Shown here piece after piece: positions 49,479 to 57,623 of a stretch of DNA of 64,000 nt. A program made the translations under genes and the position numbers. Under the pieces are notes generated by a model. That model saw only the letters and a list, made by a program, of their open reading frames with translations. It was not told the DNA's origin and made no database searches. The number at the start of each line of letters is the position of its first letter. Within the stretch, counting starts at the first letter, position 1. The stretch is from Halorientalis sp. IM1011 (GTDB taxonomy: Archaea > Halobacteriota > Halobacteria > Halobacteriales > Haloarculaceae), in contig NZ_CP019067.1 of assembly GCF_001989615.1 (NCBI RefSeq), forward strand, positions 124,001-188,000, given 5' to 3'.

Positions 49479-49680
49479 TCCACCCGTAAGTACCGCACAA
49501 TCCCACTAAAATCTTACTCCGATACGGTTCTGTGAACACACTTCGAACACCGAAGGCGGTTCAGTGAATAATTTTAGAATAATACAGAGACCGTATGCAG
49601 TCAGACGGGTGCAATTCGTCGCAGTGTCGACGACAAAGTCCCTCACGATGCTTATCTCGGTCGGGATGCAAGGGTTGTCG

Positions 49681-49962
49681 ATGAATTCGGATGCGGACGA
49701 CGACTCGGCTTCGACGGCGGATCAGGAGACCACGGTCCACCCGATAGACTGGTCGCGTCGTGACCCCATCAGCAGTGCCGTCGTCGATGCGGTCGTGTCG
49801 AAGACCGGCACCGATGCAGTGTCGCTGCCACCGCTAGAGGAGGTCCTAGACGGGGACGCGCTGAACCGACTGTTCACGCGCGAAACCGACACCGAACTGT
49901 CCTTCGAGTACGCCGGGCTGGCAGTCGTCGTCTCGACCATCGACGGCGTGACCGTGAGTTGA
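49681..49962 (+). CDS. HalOD1 output-domain protein
   Basis: 93 residues. After a 20-residue acidic, Ser/Thr-rich start, DPISSAVVDAVVSKTGTDAVSLPPLEEVLDGDALNRLF and LSFEYAGLAVVVSTIDGVTV match HalOD1, a haloarchaeal output domain usually attached to receiver domains or standing alone. It is thought to work in signalling. A TATA-like TGCTTATCTC lies about 24-33 nt upstream of the ATG at 49681, which supports that start over earlier ones. Confidence 0.8.
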   Translation: MNSDADDDSASTADQETTVHPIDWSRRDPISSAVVDAVVSKTGTDAVSLPPLEEVLDGDALNRLFTRETDTELSFEYAGLAVVVSTIDGVTVS

Positions 49963-50122
49963 TACTGTCGAACAGCGGATTTCACGTCCGGCGGGTGTCG
50001 AGGAGGACGGTAGCGACAGTCTATCTGCTCAGATTCGTCGAACGACGGGTACGAGTGTCCGTCCGCCAGTATGAGTCGGCACGCTCCACAAGACACAGAA
50101 CGGTTCGGCCGTAACGCCGGGT

Positions 50123-50326
50123 ATGGACGAATCCGGGAGTCGGCCGGCGGAGGGCCAGCGCGTGGAGACACGCCTCGACGGACGGGCCGTCCGCGGTACC
50201 GTCGAGTCCGTGACGTACACGCCGAAGAAGGGGAATCTGATCGCGAGAGTGTCGCTCGACGAACCAGCAGCGGACGGGCGGAGAGCGGTCGCCGTCGCCG
50301 TCGAGGACCTCGACGAGATCGACTAA
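50123..50326 (+). CDS. Small basic-acidic hypothetical protein, possibly beta-barrel
   Basis: 67 residues. PAEGQRVETRLDGRAVRGTVESVTYTPKKGNLIARVSLDE suggests an SH3/KOW-like small beta-barrel with a VSLDEP strand, ending AVEDLDEID. No family is recognised. The ATG fits, and its stop overlaps the convergent MutS-like gene by 4 bp (CTAA). Composition is haloarchaeal. Confidence 0.65.
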   Translation: MDESGSRPAEGQRVETRLDGRAVRGTVESVTYTPKKGNLIARVSLDEPAADGRRAVAVAVEDLDEID

Positions 50327-52077
50327 CTCGACCACTCCGCGTCGGCCAGCGTCCGCTGGACCGCTTCCTGCCCGACTGCGCTCGCGAGTGTCTCGAACCC
50401 GGCGCGTTCCTTGCGGTCGTCGGCGTTGGCGACCAGCCGTGAGACGATGAACTCCGGGGTCGACTTCCCGACCGTGCCGAAGCGTGGCTGGTAGTCCACC
50501 GAGAGGTCGAGATCCGGATCCAGTCCCTCGGCGAAGATGCCGTCGGTCCGGGCCTCCTCGGGGAGCGGTTCGAGGTCGTCGGCCAGGTGGGTGACGAACA
50601 CGCCGAGCGCGTCCTCGTCGACGGTGAGCGTCACCAGTCCGTGCAACAGGTCGGCGGCGCTCCCCGGCTCCGTGATGGCCTCGAACTCGTCGACGAGCAT
50701 CAGCGTCCGGCCCCCGTCGGTCAGCGGCGGCACGACGGTCTGGAGGGTCGACTCCAGCACGCCGGCGTTGAAACTCGCGTGCCGGCGGTGGAACACGACC
50801 ACGTCGACGATACCCACCTCCGCGGCCTCGGCCGGGACGGGCAGGCCCATCTGGGCGAGCAACTGCACCTGACAGAGCGTCTCCAGCAGGGTCGTCTTCC
50901 CCCCGCTGTTCGCCCCGGTGAGAACGGTCACGCGGTCGCCAGTCGGCGGCGACGACCCACTCGGGAACTCGATATCGTGGTCGCCGACAGCGTAGTCGAC
51001 GGCTTGCACAGGTGCATCGGCCGCTTCGAGATCGAGGTTGCGCGCGCCGCGGACGGCGACGGTCTCGCGGCCCTCGACGAAGGTCGGCCGGGTCAGATCG
51101 TACGCGTCGGCGAAGCGAGCCAGCGAGACGTACAGCGCTGCGTCGTCGACGGCCGTGACGGCGGCGTCGATCTCCTCGCGGGCGTCTTCGATGGCACCCT
51201 CCAGATCGGCCGTGATCTCGGCCTCGCGCTCCTCGACTGCCTCGCGGCGGTCGTCGGCCAGCGCCCGGAGCGTCTCCCCCACGAAGTCGGCGGCGTCGGT
51301 GGCGTCGCCGGGCATGGCCTCACTGATCTCGGCCGCCGGGACACTGGTCTCGTCGGCGACGTACCGACGGAAGGCCTCGCGGAACTCGTCGGCCCCGCGG
51401 GCGCTCTCCTGAACGGTCTCGACGACCGCGCTCCGGTTGGCGGTGAGTTCGTCGACGGCGGCGTACTGGTCGCGCAACTCGTCGAGGCGGTCGTCGACGC
51501 CGCGGTCGACCCCGCCCTCGCCCAGCGCCGCGAGCGCGTCGGCGGCGTCGGCCAGTGCGTCGCGGTCCAGTTCGGCCACGCGGTCGAAGACGCCGCCGCC
51601 GACCCCGAGATCGAGGAGTTCGACGGCCGTCTCGACCGCCGAGCGTTCGCCGCCGCTGACGCTGTCGTGAGCCTCGAAGGCCTCGACGACTGCCTCGCGG
51701 TCGCTCGCCGAGAGGTCTCGCCAGGCGTCGACGGCCGCGAGGACAGTGTCGAGGCGATCCGTCATCGCCTCGCGGTCCCGGAGTGGCGTCAGCACCCGGA
51801 TGCGGTCCTCGGCGTGGCGGGTGACCGCGAACGCGCTGGCCAGATCGAGGATCGACTTGTACACGTCACGCGTGTCCCGGGTGGCGAGGACGGCCATCCC
51901 CTCGCCGCCGTTGGCGCGCCGGAGAATCCGGGTGGCTCGCCCCCGACCGAGTCCGGCCTCCATCAGCGCGCGGCTGTCGGCGTTCTCGATGGCCTCGATG
52001 GCCGCCGCCTCGCCGATGCTCTCGGCCAGCACCGTCTTCGTCTTGGGGCCGATGCCCCAGTACTCCTCCAGTCGCAT
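50323..52077 (-). CDS. MutS-type ATPase with an N-terminal helix-hairpin-helix
   Basis: 584 residues from the ATG at 52077. Residues 1-60 (LEEYWGIGPKTKTVLAESIGEAAAIEAI, then LMEAGLGRGRATRIL) form two helix-hairpin-helix motifs, which bind DNA non-specifically. A long helical lever follows. The ATPase has Walker A TVLTGANSGGKTTLLE (about 390), Walker B RTLMLVDEFEAIT and GVFVTHLADDL. The mismatch-recognition domain I of MutS1 is absent, so it is closer to MutS4/MutS5/MutS2-like proteins of recombination or ribosome rescue. Its exact DNA substrate is unknown. Its stop is shared with the convergent small gene. Confidence 0.85.
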   Translation of the reverse strand: MRLEEYWGIGPKTKTVLAESIGEAAAIEAIENADSRALMEAGLGRGRATRILRRANGGEGMAVLATRDTRDVYKSILDLASAFAVTRHAEDRIRVLTPLRDREAMTDRLDTVLAAVDAWRDLSASDREAVVEAFEAHDSVSGGERSAVETAVELLDLGVGGGVFDRVAELDRDALADAADALAALGEGGVDRGVDDRLDELRDQYAAVDELTANRSAVVETVQESARGADEFREAFRRYVADETSVPAAEISEAMPGDATDAADFVGETLRALADDRREAVEEREAEITADLEGAIEDAREEIDAAVTAVDDAALYVSLARFADAYDLTRPTFVEGRETVAVRGARNLDLEAADAPVQAVDYAVGDHDIEFPSGSSPPTGDRVTVLTGANSGGKTTLLETLCQVQLLAQMGLPVPAEAAEVGIVDVVVFHRRHASFNAGVLESTLQTVVPPLTDGGRTLMLVDEFEAITEPGSAADLLHGLVTLTVDEDALGVFVTHLADDLEPLPEEARTDGIFAEGLDPDLDLSVDYQPRFGTVGKSTPEFIVSRLVANADDRKERAGFETLASAVGQEAVQRTLADAEWSS

Positions 52078-52145
52078 ACCCTCCGCCAGAACTGGGGCGG
52101 TCTTAGCGGTTGGGGACTCGGTACGCCGGGGCGCAGGTTCGCCCG

Positions 52146-52625
52146 CTACTCCAGCAATTCCTTCGTCTTCCGGTGGCGATAGCGGAACATCGGCTCCATG
52201 CCGACGACCGCCAGTGGGGAGACCGCCCGGCCGAGCCCACCGAGCGGAAGTTCGTATTCGACGCTGTCGTGGACGACGGTCCCGTCGCCGTCGGCGAAAA
52301 ACGAGTGGGTGTGCTCCCACTCCGCGAAGGGACCGCCCTCCATCGTATCGCGGAACATCGCGGAGCCGTCGCCCTCCTCGCGCTCGGTAATGACGGAGGT
52401 CCACTGCTGACGTGGGCCAACGTCGAACGGGCGGATAGACGATTCGATCCGTGAGTTCGTATCGAGGATCCCTGGATCGGGGTCGCCCTCGGGGCCGGTG
52501 ACGGACTCGATCTCCAGGTTCATCCAGTCGGGCGTCAATGCTTCGAGACCGGTCACGCGGGAGTGAAAGTCCCACACCTCCTCGAAGGGTGCGTCGACCC
52601 GGACCGTTCGCTGGTACTGAGACAC
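52146..52625 (-). CDS. SRPBCC (START-like) family protein
   Basis: 159 residues. The N-terminal strand VRVDAPFEEVWDFHSRVTGLEALTPDWM is the helix-grip start, the middle has GPRQQWTSVITEREEGDGSAMFRDTMEGGPFAEWEHTHSFF, and the long C-terminal helix (LAVVGMEPMFRYRHRKTKELLE) closes the cavity. The family binds hydrophobic ligands or helps in cell-division-type (SRPBCC) functions; the ligand is unknown. Single gene, 68 bp upstream of the mutS-like start on the same strand. Confidence 0.85.
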   Translation of the reverse strand: MSQYQRTVRVDAPFEEVWDFHSRVTGLEALTPDWMNLEIESVTGPEGDPDPGILDTNSRIESSIRPFDVGPRQQWTSVITEREEGDGSAMFRDTMEGGPFAEWEHTHSFFADGDGTVVHDSVEYELPLGGLGRAVSPLAVVGMEPMFRYRHRKTKELLE

Positions 52626-52802
52626 GCCCGTACTAGGGCGTACACCAGTAAGAACCCGGCGGCGTCGGGAAGGCCCCGGCTCCGTCGACGCCGACGAATG
52701 CCGCCGGGTCCTCGGTCCGCTCCTGCAGTGTCTCGAACGGATTACCCTCGGCGGACACGACCATCCCGTCGGGCGTTTGGCCAGTACGTGGTGGGGGTCG
52801 TG

Positions 52803-53654
52803 CTACCGCTTGCCAGCGGCGCGGGCGCGGTCGAGGATCTGCTCGGCCTGGGCGATCAGCGGCGCGTCGATCATCTCGTCGTCGACGCGGAACACCCCTC
52901 GCCCCTCGGCGTCGGCCTCGGCTTTGACGTCCAGTACGCGTTCGGCCCAGTCGATGCGCTCCTCGCTGGGTGTGAACGCGTCGTTTATGATCGGGACCTG
53001 TGCGGGATGGATCGCCATCTTCCCGTCGAACCCCAGTTGGACGGTGAACTCAGCCGCCGACTCCAGTCCGTCGGGGTCGTCCACGTCGACGTGGATCGTA
53101 TCGAGTGCGTCGACGCCCGCGGCCGCCGCGGCGAGGACGACCTGCTCGCGGGCGTGGAGCACCTCGGTACCTTCCTCGGTCCGGGTCGCACCGATGTCGG
53201 CCGCCAGGTCTTCGGCACCGATGGCGACGGCGTCGACCCGCTCTACCGCAGCGATCTCCTCGGCGTGAAGGACGCCCGCCGCCGACTCGATCAGGGCGAC
53301 CACGGGCGCGTCGATCCCGTGGTCGTCCAGCAGACCGTCGATTCGTTCGACTGCCGCCGCGTCGGCGACCTTCGGGACCATCACGGCGTCGATTGGCGGC
53401 GCGTCCGCGAGTGCGGTCGCCACGTCCTCGGCGGCCACCGTCCCGGGCGGGTTGATCCGCACCCAGACCGAGCAGTCCGGGTCGAACTCGGAGTCGGTCA
53501 GTACGTCGCGGACGGCGTCCCGAGCCTCGGGCTTGCGGTCGGGTGCGACTCCGTCTTCCAGATCGAAGACGACGGCGTCGGCCCCGGATCCGGGGGCTTT
53601 CCGCATGAGGTCGGGCTGATCGCCTGGGGAGAAGAGGACGCTTCTGCGAGCCAT
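52803..53654 (-). CDS. CitE/HpcH-type CoA-ester lyase
   Basis: 283 residues. RRSVLFSPGDQPDLMRKAPGSGADAVVFDLEDGVAP is the typical N-terminal segment, with VWVRINPPGT, IDAVMVPKV, VVALIESAAGV, AIGAEDLAADIGA and LGFDGKMAIHPAQVPIIN. The TIM-barrel enzyme uses Mg bound by the Glu and Asp to cleave or form a C-C bond of a CoA ester such as citramalyl-CoA or malyl-CoA. The exact substrate is unknown; related enzymes work in haloarchaeal methylaspartate-cycle chemistry. It is not part of a citF/citD cluster. Confidence 0.88.
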   Translation of the reverse strand: MARRSVLFSPGDQPDLMRKAPGSGADAVVFDLEDGVAPDRKPEARDAVRDVLTDSEFDPDCSVWVRINPPGTVAAEDVATALADAPPIDAVMVPKVADAAAVERIDGLLDDHGIDAPVVALIESAAGVLHAEEIAAVERVDAVAIGAEDLAADIGATRTEEGTEVLHAREQVVLAAAAAGVDALDTIHVDVDDPDGLESAAEFTVQLGFDGKMAIHPAQVPIINDAFTPSEERIDWAERVLDVKAEADAEGRGVFRVDDEMIDAPLIAQAEQILDRARAAGKR

Positions 53655-53888
53655 ACGCGGGCGTGTTCGCCCAGCCGTAAGTCCGTTTGGGGAGGCCAGC
53701 GGTATCTCCCGGGTAGTAGAGGGGCGGCGCAAACGAACGGTAGGTCAGTGAGTTCGATCGGACAGTTCTGTCGGAGAAACGGTCGACCTGCTGGCGAGAC
53801 TGCCGTCGAACCGGTCGTAACGGTCGATTACACCGGTGGTAAAATCCACCAAAGGTTGATTTACTAGGTCGGTTATTGGACATATAGT

Positions 53889-54629
53889 ATGGTGAACAAG
53901 GCGGCGTTGTCGGTCCTGGGCGTCATCGTTCTGGTCTCGATGGGAGTCGGCGTCCTCATCGGGATGCAGATCGGTGGCGGCGGTGCCGGCACGACGAGTG
54001 AGTCGACCCCGACAGCGGGGCCGAGCACGGAACAGGGGGCGGCCGGAAACGGTGACTCCGGCCCGGCCAGACGAACGACGATACCCGGCGACGAGGCGGC
54101 GACGGCCCAACCGCCGGCCGAACGAGAGACGATTCCGGCCAGACAGTTCGAGCCCGCTGAGATCAGAGCGGAGATGAAGACGCTGATCAACCAGCGTCGT
54201 GCGAACCGGGACCTCTCCGAACTGAGCACCGGTGGGCAGATAGCCGACCGACTCGACCGGATGGCCCGCGGCCACAGCGTCGAGATGGCCGACGAGGACC
54301 GCGTCAGTCACAGTATCGACGGAAACACGAGTGTGAGTCGCTACAAGGACGCGGGGCTGTTCGGGACCTGCCAGTTCGAGTCCGATCCGGGTACCTTCGT
54401 GGTCGACGCGCGGTACAACCGCCTCGAAGTGATCGGGTACACCGTCGCTGGACGCGCTCACGATGGTGAGTTCCACGAGACCGAGGAGAACGTCGCGGAA
54501 GCCATCGTCTCCGACTGGTTCTCCGGCACTAGCCGCGACCGCCTTCTCTACGAGAACGCGAATCAACTCGGCATCGGCATCGAAGTTACGCAGGACGGCG
54601 ACGTCTACGCGACCGGTAATCTCTGCTGA
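53889..54629 (+). CDS. Membrane-anchored CAP/SCP-domain protein
   Basis: 246 residues. An N-terminal helix (LSVLGVIVLVSMGVGVLIGMQIG) serves as an anchor, followed by a disordered Gly/Thr/Ser/Pro region to about residue 90. The CAP domain at 95-246 has INQRRANRDLSELSTGGQIADRLDRMARGHSVEMADEDRVSHSI, with the His of the CAP cavity, and a later YTVAGRAHDGEFHETEENVAEAIVSDW with His and Glu. Haloarchaeal CAP proteins are external and of unknown substrate. The TATA-like TGATTTACTA about 24-33 nt upstream supports the ATG at 53889. Confidence 0.82.
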   Translation: MVNKAALSVLGVIVLVSMGVGVLIGMQIGGGGAGTTSESTPTAGPSTEQGAAGNGDSGPARRTTIPGDEAATAQPPAERETIPARQFEPAEIRAEMKTLINQRRANRDLSELSTGGQIADRLDRMARGHSVEMADEDRVSHSIDGNTSVSRYKDAGLFGTCQFESDPGTFVVDARYNRLEVIGYTVAGRAHDGEFHETEENVAEAIVSDWFSGTSRDRLLYENANQLGIGIEVTQDGDVYATGNLC

Positions 54630-54733
54630 CCGGAACCGCCCTTCGTTTTCCGCGTTCGCGACTCGTCCACGGCCGACGGCAATACTTGCGATAGTGTTAT
54701 ATGTGACCAACCCACACACTACGATGGAGAACG

Positions 54734-55003
54734 ATGTCCGGACCCAACTGGATGCGGCCGGCGGACGAGCGGATCCTCAGACAACTGCGTGACGAGCGGC
54801 CGGACTACCTCGCGCTGGTCGCGAACCGCCTCGGGATGCATCTGCGGTACGTCGAACGGCGCTGTTCCGTTCTGGTCGACCACGGGTTGGTCGAGCCGGT
54901 GAGTGGTGAAGTCGTCTACCGGACGACAGAGCGCGGTGAGGAGTTCCTGGCCGAGAGTGCGGAAGTCGAGTCCGACGCCGCCGAAGCGGCGACGAGCGAC
55001 TAG
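54734..55003 (+). CDS. Small winged-helix DNA-binding protein
   Basis: 89 residues. RPADERILRQLRDERPDYLALVANRLGMHLRYVERRCSVLVDHGLVEPVSGEVVYRTTERGEEFL is a winged helix of the PhiH1-repressor or MarR style in haloarchaea, with recognition helix HLRYVERRCSVL. The last 20 residues are acidic. TTATATG at 54696-54702 is a TATA box about 32-38 nt upstream. An ATG at 54724 is out of frame and would give only a short peptide, so 54734 is used. It lies next to the coxB gene and could regulate it (inference). Confidence 0.75.
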   Translation: MSGPNWMRPADERILRQLRDERPDYLALVANRLGMHLRYVERRCSVLVDHGLVEPVSGEVVYRTTERGEEFLAESAEVESDAAEAATSD

Positions 55004-55042
55004 AAGAGCGTCGTCGTTATTCGAGCCGAGAACGGCCTCCTC

Positions 55043-56047
55043 CTATCCCTGTGCGCCGAACCACTGCTCGGCCAGCCAGGAGTCGTAGTCCTCCTGTGAC
55101 CTGACATCCACGGATCCGAGCATACCCGAGTGGCCGACGCCACAGTACTCGGCGCAGTAGAGCTGATACTCGCCGGTCGACTGGGCCTTGGTGACGAGAT
55201 AGTTCGACTGGCCCGGCAGCGCGTCGGTCTTGAGTCCCAGTTCGGGGACGTGGAACGAGTGCAGCCAGTCCCGGGAGGTGATGTTCAGCCGGACGTTCCG
55301 CTCGTTCGGCATGACCATCGTGTTGGTACTCTGGATGGTCGCGTCCGAGATAGTCGCGTCCTCGACGGCCGCCCCACTGACGGTCACGTCGGAGAACGTG
55401 ACGGTCTCGCCGGTGCGGTTCTCGTACTGGCTCGCGTTTCCGGCTCCGGCAGTCACCGTCCCGTTGACGAGTGAGGCGCTCTCGAGCGCCCCGTCGGTGG
55501 CACTGGAGGCGGAACCACCCGATATTACGATCCCTTCGTCAGTGACGTTCTCGACGGTTGCACCTTCTATCGAGGCGTTCGTCAGCGCCACGTCGGTCGC
55601 GCTCGCACCGTCGACACTCACGTTCCGGTAGACGAAGTTCCAGTTGTACTTCTGGCCGTACACTTCGATCTCTTCGGCTGCATCGCCGGGGAGTTCGTTC
55701 TGTGACTCGGCGGCCACGTAGGGATTCCCGAGCACCTGATAGGAGGCGACGCCGACGAAAAGGAGGATGATCGCCGTCGCGATGGTCCATGTGATCTCGA
55801 GTCGACGGTTCTCCTGGGTCGGCTTGGCCTCCTCGGTCTTCCGGTACTTCCAGACGGTGTAGATCAGGATCCCCTCGACGAGGATCGTGATCGGGACCGC
55901 CACGTAGATCAGGTTGCTGTTCAGCCCCTGGATGGCTGCATCGGTGGTCGACGAGTACGTCGACTGGGCAGCGGCGGGTTCGACCGCCAGCAGCCCCAGT
56001 ACAGCACCGAAAAGCGCCAACGCCCCGGCACGCTTGCGGTTCATCAT
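55043..56047 (-). CDS. coxB: Cytochrome c oxidase subunit II (CoxB) with a large insertion in the cupredoxin domain
   Basis: 334 residues. The signal peptide is at 1-28, with helices at about 45-67 and 87-108. The CuA domain has DWLHSFHVPELGLKTDALPGQSN with ligand H263, and YCAEYCGVGHSGM with ligands C298, E300, C302, H306 and M309, so the binuclear copper site is complete. Between the strand VYGQKYNWNFVYRN and MVMPNERNVRLNITSRDW is a 100-residue insert (about 142-244) of short repeats, VDGASATDVALTNASIEGAT-like, reminiscent of beta-helix or pentapeptide coils. Subunit II accepts electrons from halocyanin or cytochrome c. A TATA box at 56071-56080 supports the start. Subunit I is not in the window. 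Confidence 0.9.
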   Translation of the reverse strand: MMNRKRAGALALFGAVLGLLAVEPAAAQSTYSSTTDAAIQGLNSNLIYVAVPITILVEGILIYTVWKYRKTEEAKPTQENRRLEITWTIATAIILLFVGVASYQVLGNPYVAAESQNELPGDAAEEIEVYGQKYNWNFVYRNVSVDGASATDVALTNASIEGATVENVTDEGIVISGGSASSATDGALESASLVNGTVTAGAGNASQYENRTGETVTFSDVTVSGAAVEDATISDATIQSTNTMVMPNERNVRLNITSRDWLHSFHVPELGLKTDALPGQSNYLVTKAQSTGEYQLYCAEYCGVGHSGMLGSVDVRSQEDYDSWLAEQWFGAQG

Positions 56048-56070
56048 TACGCGGGGGTTAGGAAGTGGGC

Positions 56071-56080
56071 CATAAATAGC
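56071..56080 (-). promoter_or_regulatory. TATA box of coxB
   Basis: GCTATTTATG on the minus strand, 24-33 nt before the ATG at 56047, typical for a leaderless transcript. Confidence 0.7.
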
Positions 56081-56192
56081 TGCTGTCTTCCGGCGAGTCC
56101 GGCCCCCGTGCGACGGTTCCACGCGACGACAGTTCGGTGCCGACCGACCGAAAGCGCGGGTCATAAGTACGGTCACACCAAGATTCGAGGTA

Positions 56193-57623
56193 GTGAGAGG
56201 TACAGCCGTGATCGAACGCGTTCGTCCCCGTTTCGCGACCCTTCTGGCCGGATCGGCCGTCGGTGTCTACCTGCTCGTAGTCGCGGGCGCGACAGCGTCC
56301 ATCGCGGACGCCGCGAGCGCCTGCTCGGCGTGGCCTGTGTGTTCCCGCCCGCCGTCACTGGCCGAACCCACCCTGCTCGTCGCCTGGGGACATCGCGTGG
56401 CTGCCGTCCTCGTAGGACTGATCGTGCTGGCCACCGCGGCGGTCGGCCTGACCCGAGCCAGCGTCTCGCGACGCGTGAAGGGCGCGCTCGCGTTCGCGTT
56501 CGTTCTCTTCCCCGTGCAGATCGCGCTCGGCGCACAGGTCGCGACGACCGGTGCCGCCGACCCGTTCCCGGCGGCCCACCTGCTTACCGGCATGGGAATC
56601 TTCGTCGGGTTGACGCTTGCGCTCGCGTGGCAACTCGAACCGCGCGACGCCGACGAGCCGGCGACCGAGCCCGACCCCGAACCGGCTCCGACCGCCACTC
56701 CGCAGCCCGAATCGACCGAGCAGCCACCCCTCCCGGATAGCTCGTTCGCGCGTGCGAAACACGTCGCCGGGGCGTACTTCCGGCTGATGAAGCCCCGGCT
56801 GATGTGGCTGCTCTGTCTCGTCGCCTCTGCCGGGATGGCGCTGGCGGCCGGGACCGCCGGAATGGACCTGACGGTCCAGACCATCGTGTTGACCCTCGGC
56901 GGCGGCGTCCTCGCCATCGGCGCGAGCGGGACCTTCAACCACGTCCTCGAACGTGACCGGGACAAGAAGATGGACCGGACGAGCGACCGACCGGTTGCGA
57001 CCCACCAGCTCCCCGTCCGCAACGCCGTCGCGTTCGGACTGGCACTGGCGGCCGCCTCCGTCGCCGTCTTCCTGCAGGTGAACCCGCTCGCGGCCGCCCT
57101 CGGGCTCTCGGCGATCCTGTATTACAGCGTGATCTACACGCTCGTGCTCAAACCCAACACGGTCCAGAACACGGTCATCGGCGGTGGCGCCGGCGCGCTG
57201 CCCGCCCTGATCGGCTCGGCGGCGGTGACCGGCACCGTCGGCCTGCCGGGACTCGTGCTGGCCGGTGTCATCTTCGTCTGGACGCCCGCGCACTTCTACA
57301 ACCTCGCGCTCGCGTACAAGGACGACTACGCCCGTGGCGGCTTCCCGATGATGCCGGTGGTCCGCGGTGAAGCGACCACCCGCAAACACATCCTGCTGTG
57401 GCTGGCTGCGACGCTGCTGGCCGCGGCCGCACTGGCCGCCCTGACGAACCTCGGCTGGGTGTACGCCGTCACGACCATCGGGCTCGGGTCGGTGTTCCTG
57501 TGGGCGGTCGTCAGACTCCACCGCGAGCGCGACGAGTCCGCGGCGTTCCGGGCGTTCCACGCCTCGAACGCCTACCTCGGGGCGCTCCTGCTCGCAATCG
57601 TCGTCGACACCCTCGTGGTATGA
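56193..57623 (+). CDS. ctaB: Heme O synthase (CtaB) with an N-terminal half-CtaA (heme A synthase-like) domain
   Basis: 476 residues from a GTG (another GTG at 56208). The C-terminal 290 residues are a UbiA-type farnesyltransferase: KPRLMWLLCLVASAG, NHVLERDRDKKMDRTSDRPV (first Asp motif) and YKDDYARGGFPMMPVV (second). The N-terminal 150 residues have four helices and read like one half of CtaA: an extracellular CSAWPVC matching the CxxWPxC disulfide loop, a heme-ligand-type GHRVAAVLVG and a second His in AAHLLTGMG. The Glu of CtaA's ExxH motif is Ala here (AWGH). A Pro/Glu-rich linker joins the two parts. Acts in heme O/A synthesis for the oxidase; divergent from coxB. Confidence 0.88.
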   Translation: MRGTAVIERVRPRFATLLAGSAVGVYLLVVAGATASIADAASACSAWPVCSRPPSLAEPTLLVAWGHRVAAVLVGLIVLATAAVGLTRASVSRRVKGALAFAFVLFPVQIALGAQVATTGAADPFPAAHLLTGMGIFVGLTLALAWQLEPRDADEPATEPDPEPAPTATPQPESTEQPPLPDSSFARAKHVAGAYFRLMKPRLMWLLCLVASAGMALAAGTAGMDLTVQTIVLTLGGGVLAIGASGTFNHVLERDRDKKMDRTSDRPVATHQLPVRNAVAFGLALAAASVAVFLQVNPLAAALGLSAILYYSVIYTLVLKPNTVQNTVIGGGAGALPALIGSAAVTGTVGLPGLVLAGVIFVWTPAHFYNLALAYKDDYARGGFPMMPVVRGEATTRKHILLWLAATLLAAAALAALTNLGWVYAVTTIGLGSVFLWAVVRLHRERDESAAFRAFHASNAYLGALLLAIVVDTLVV

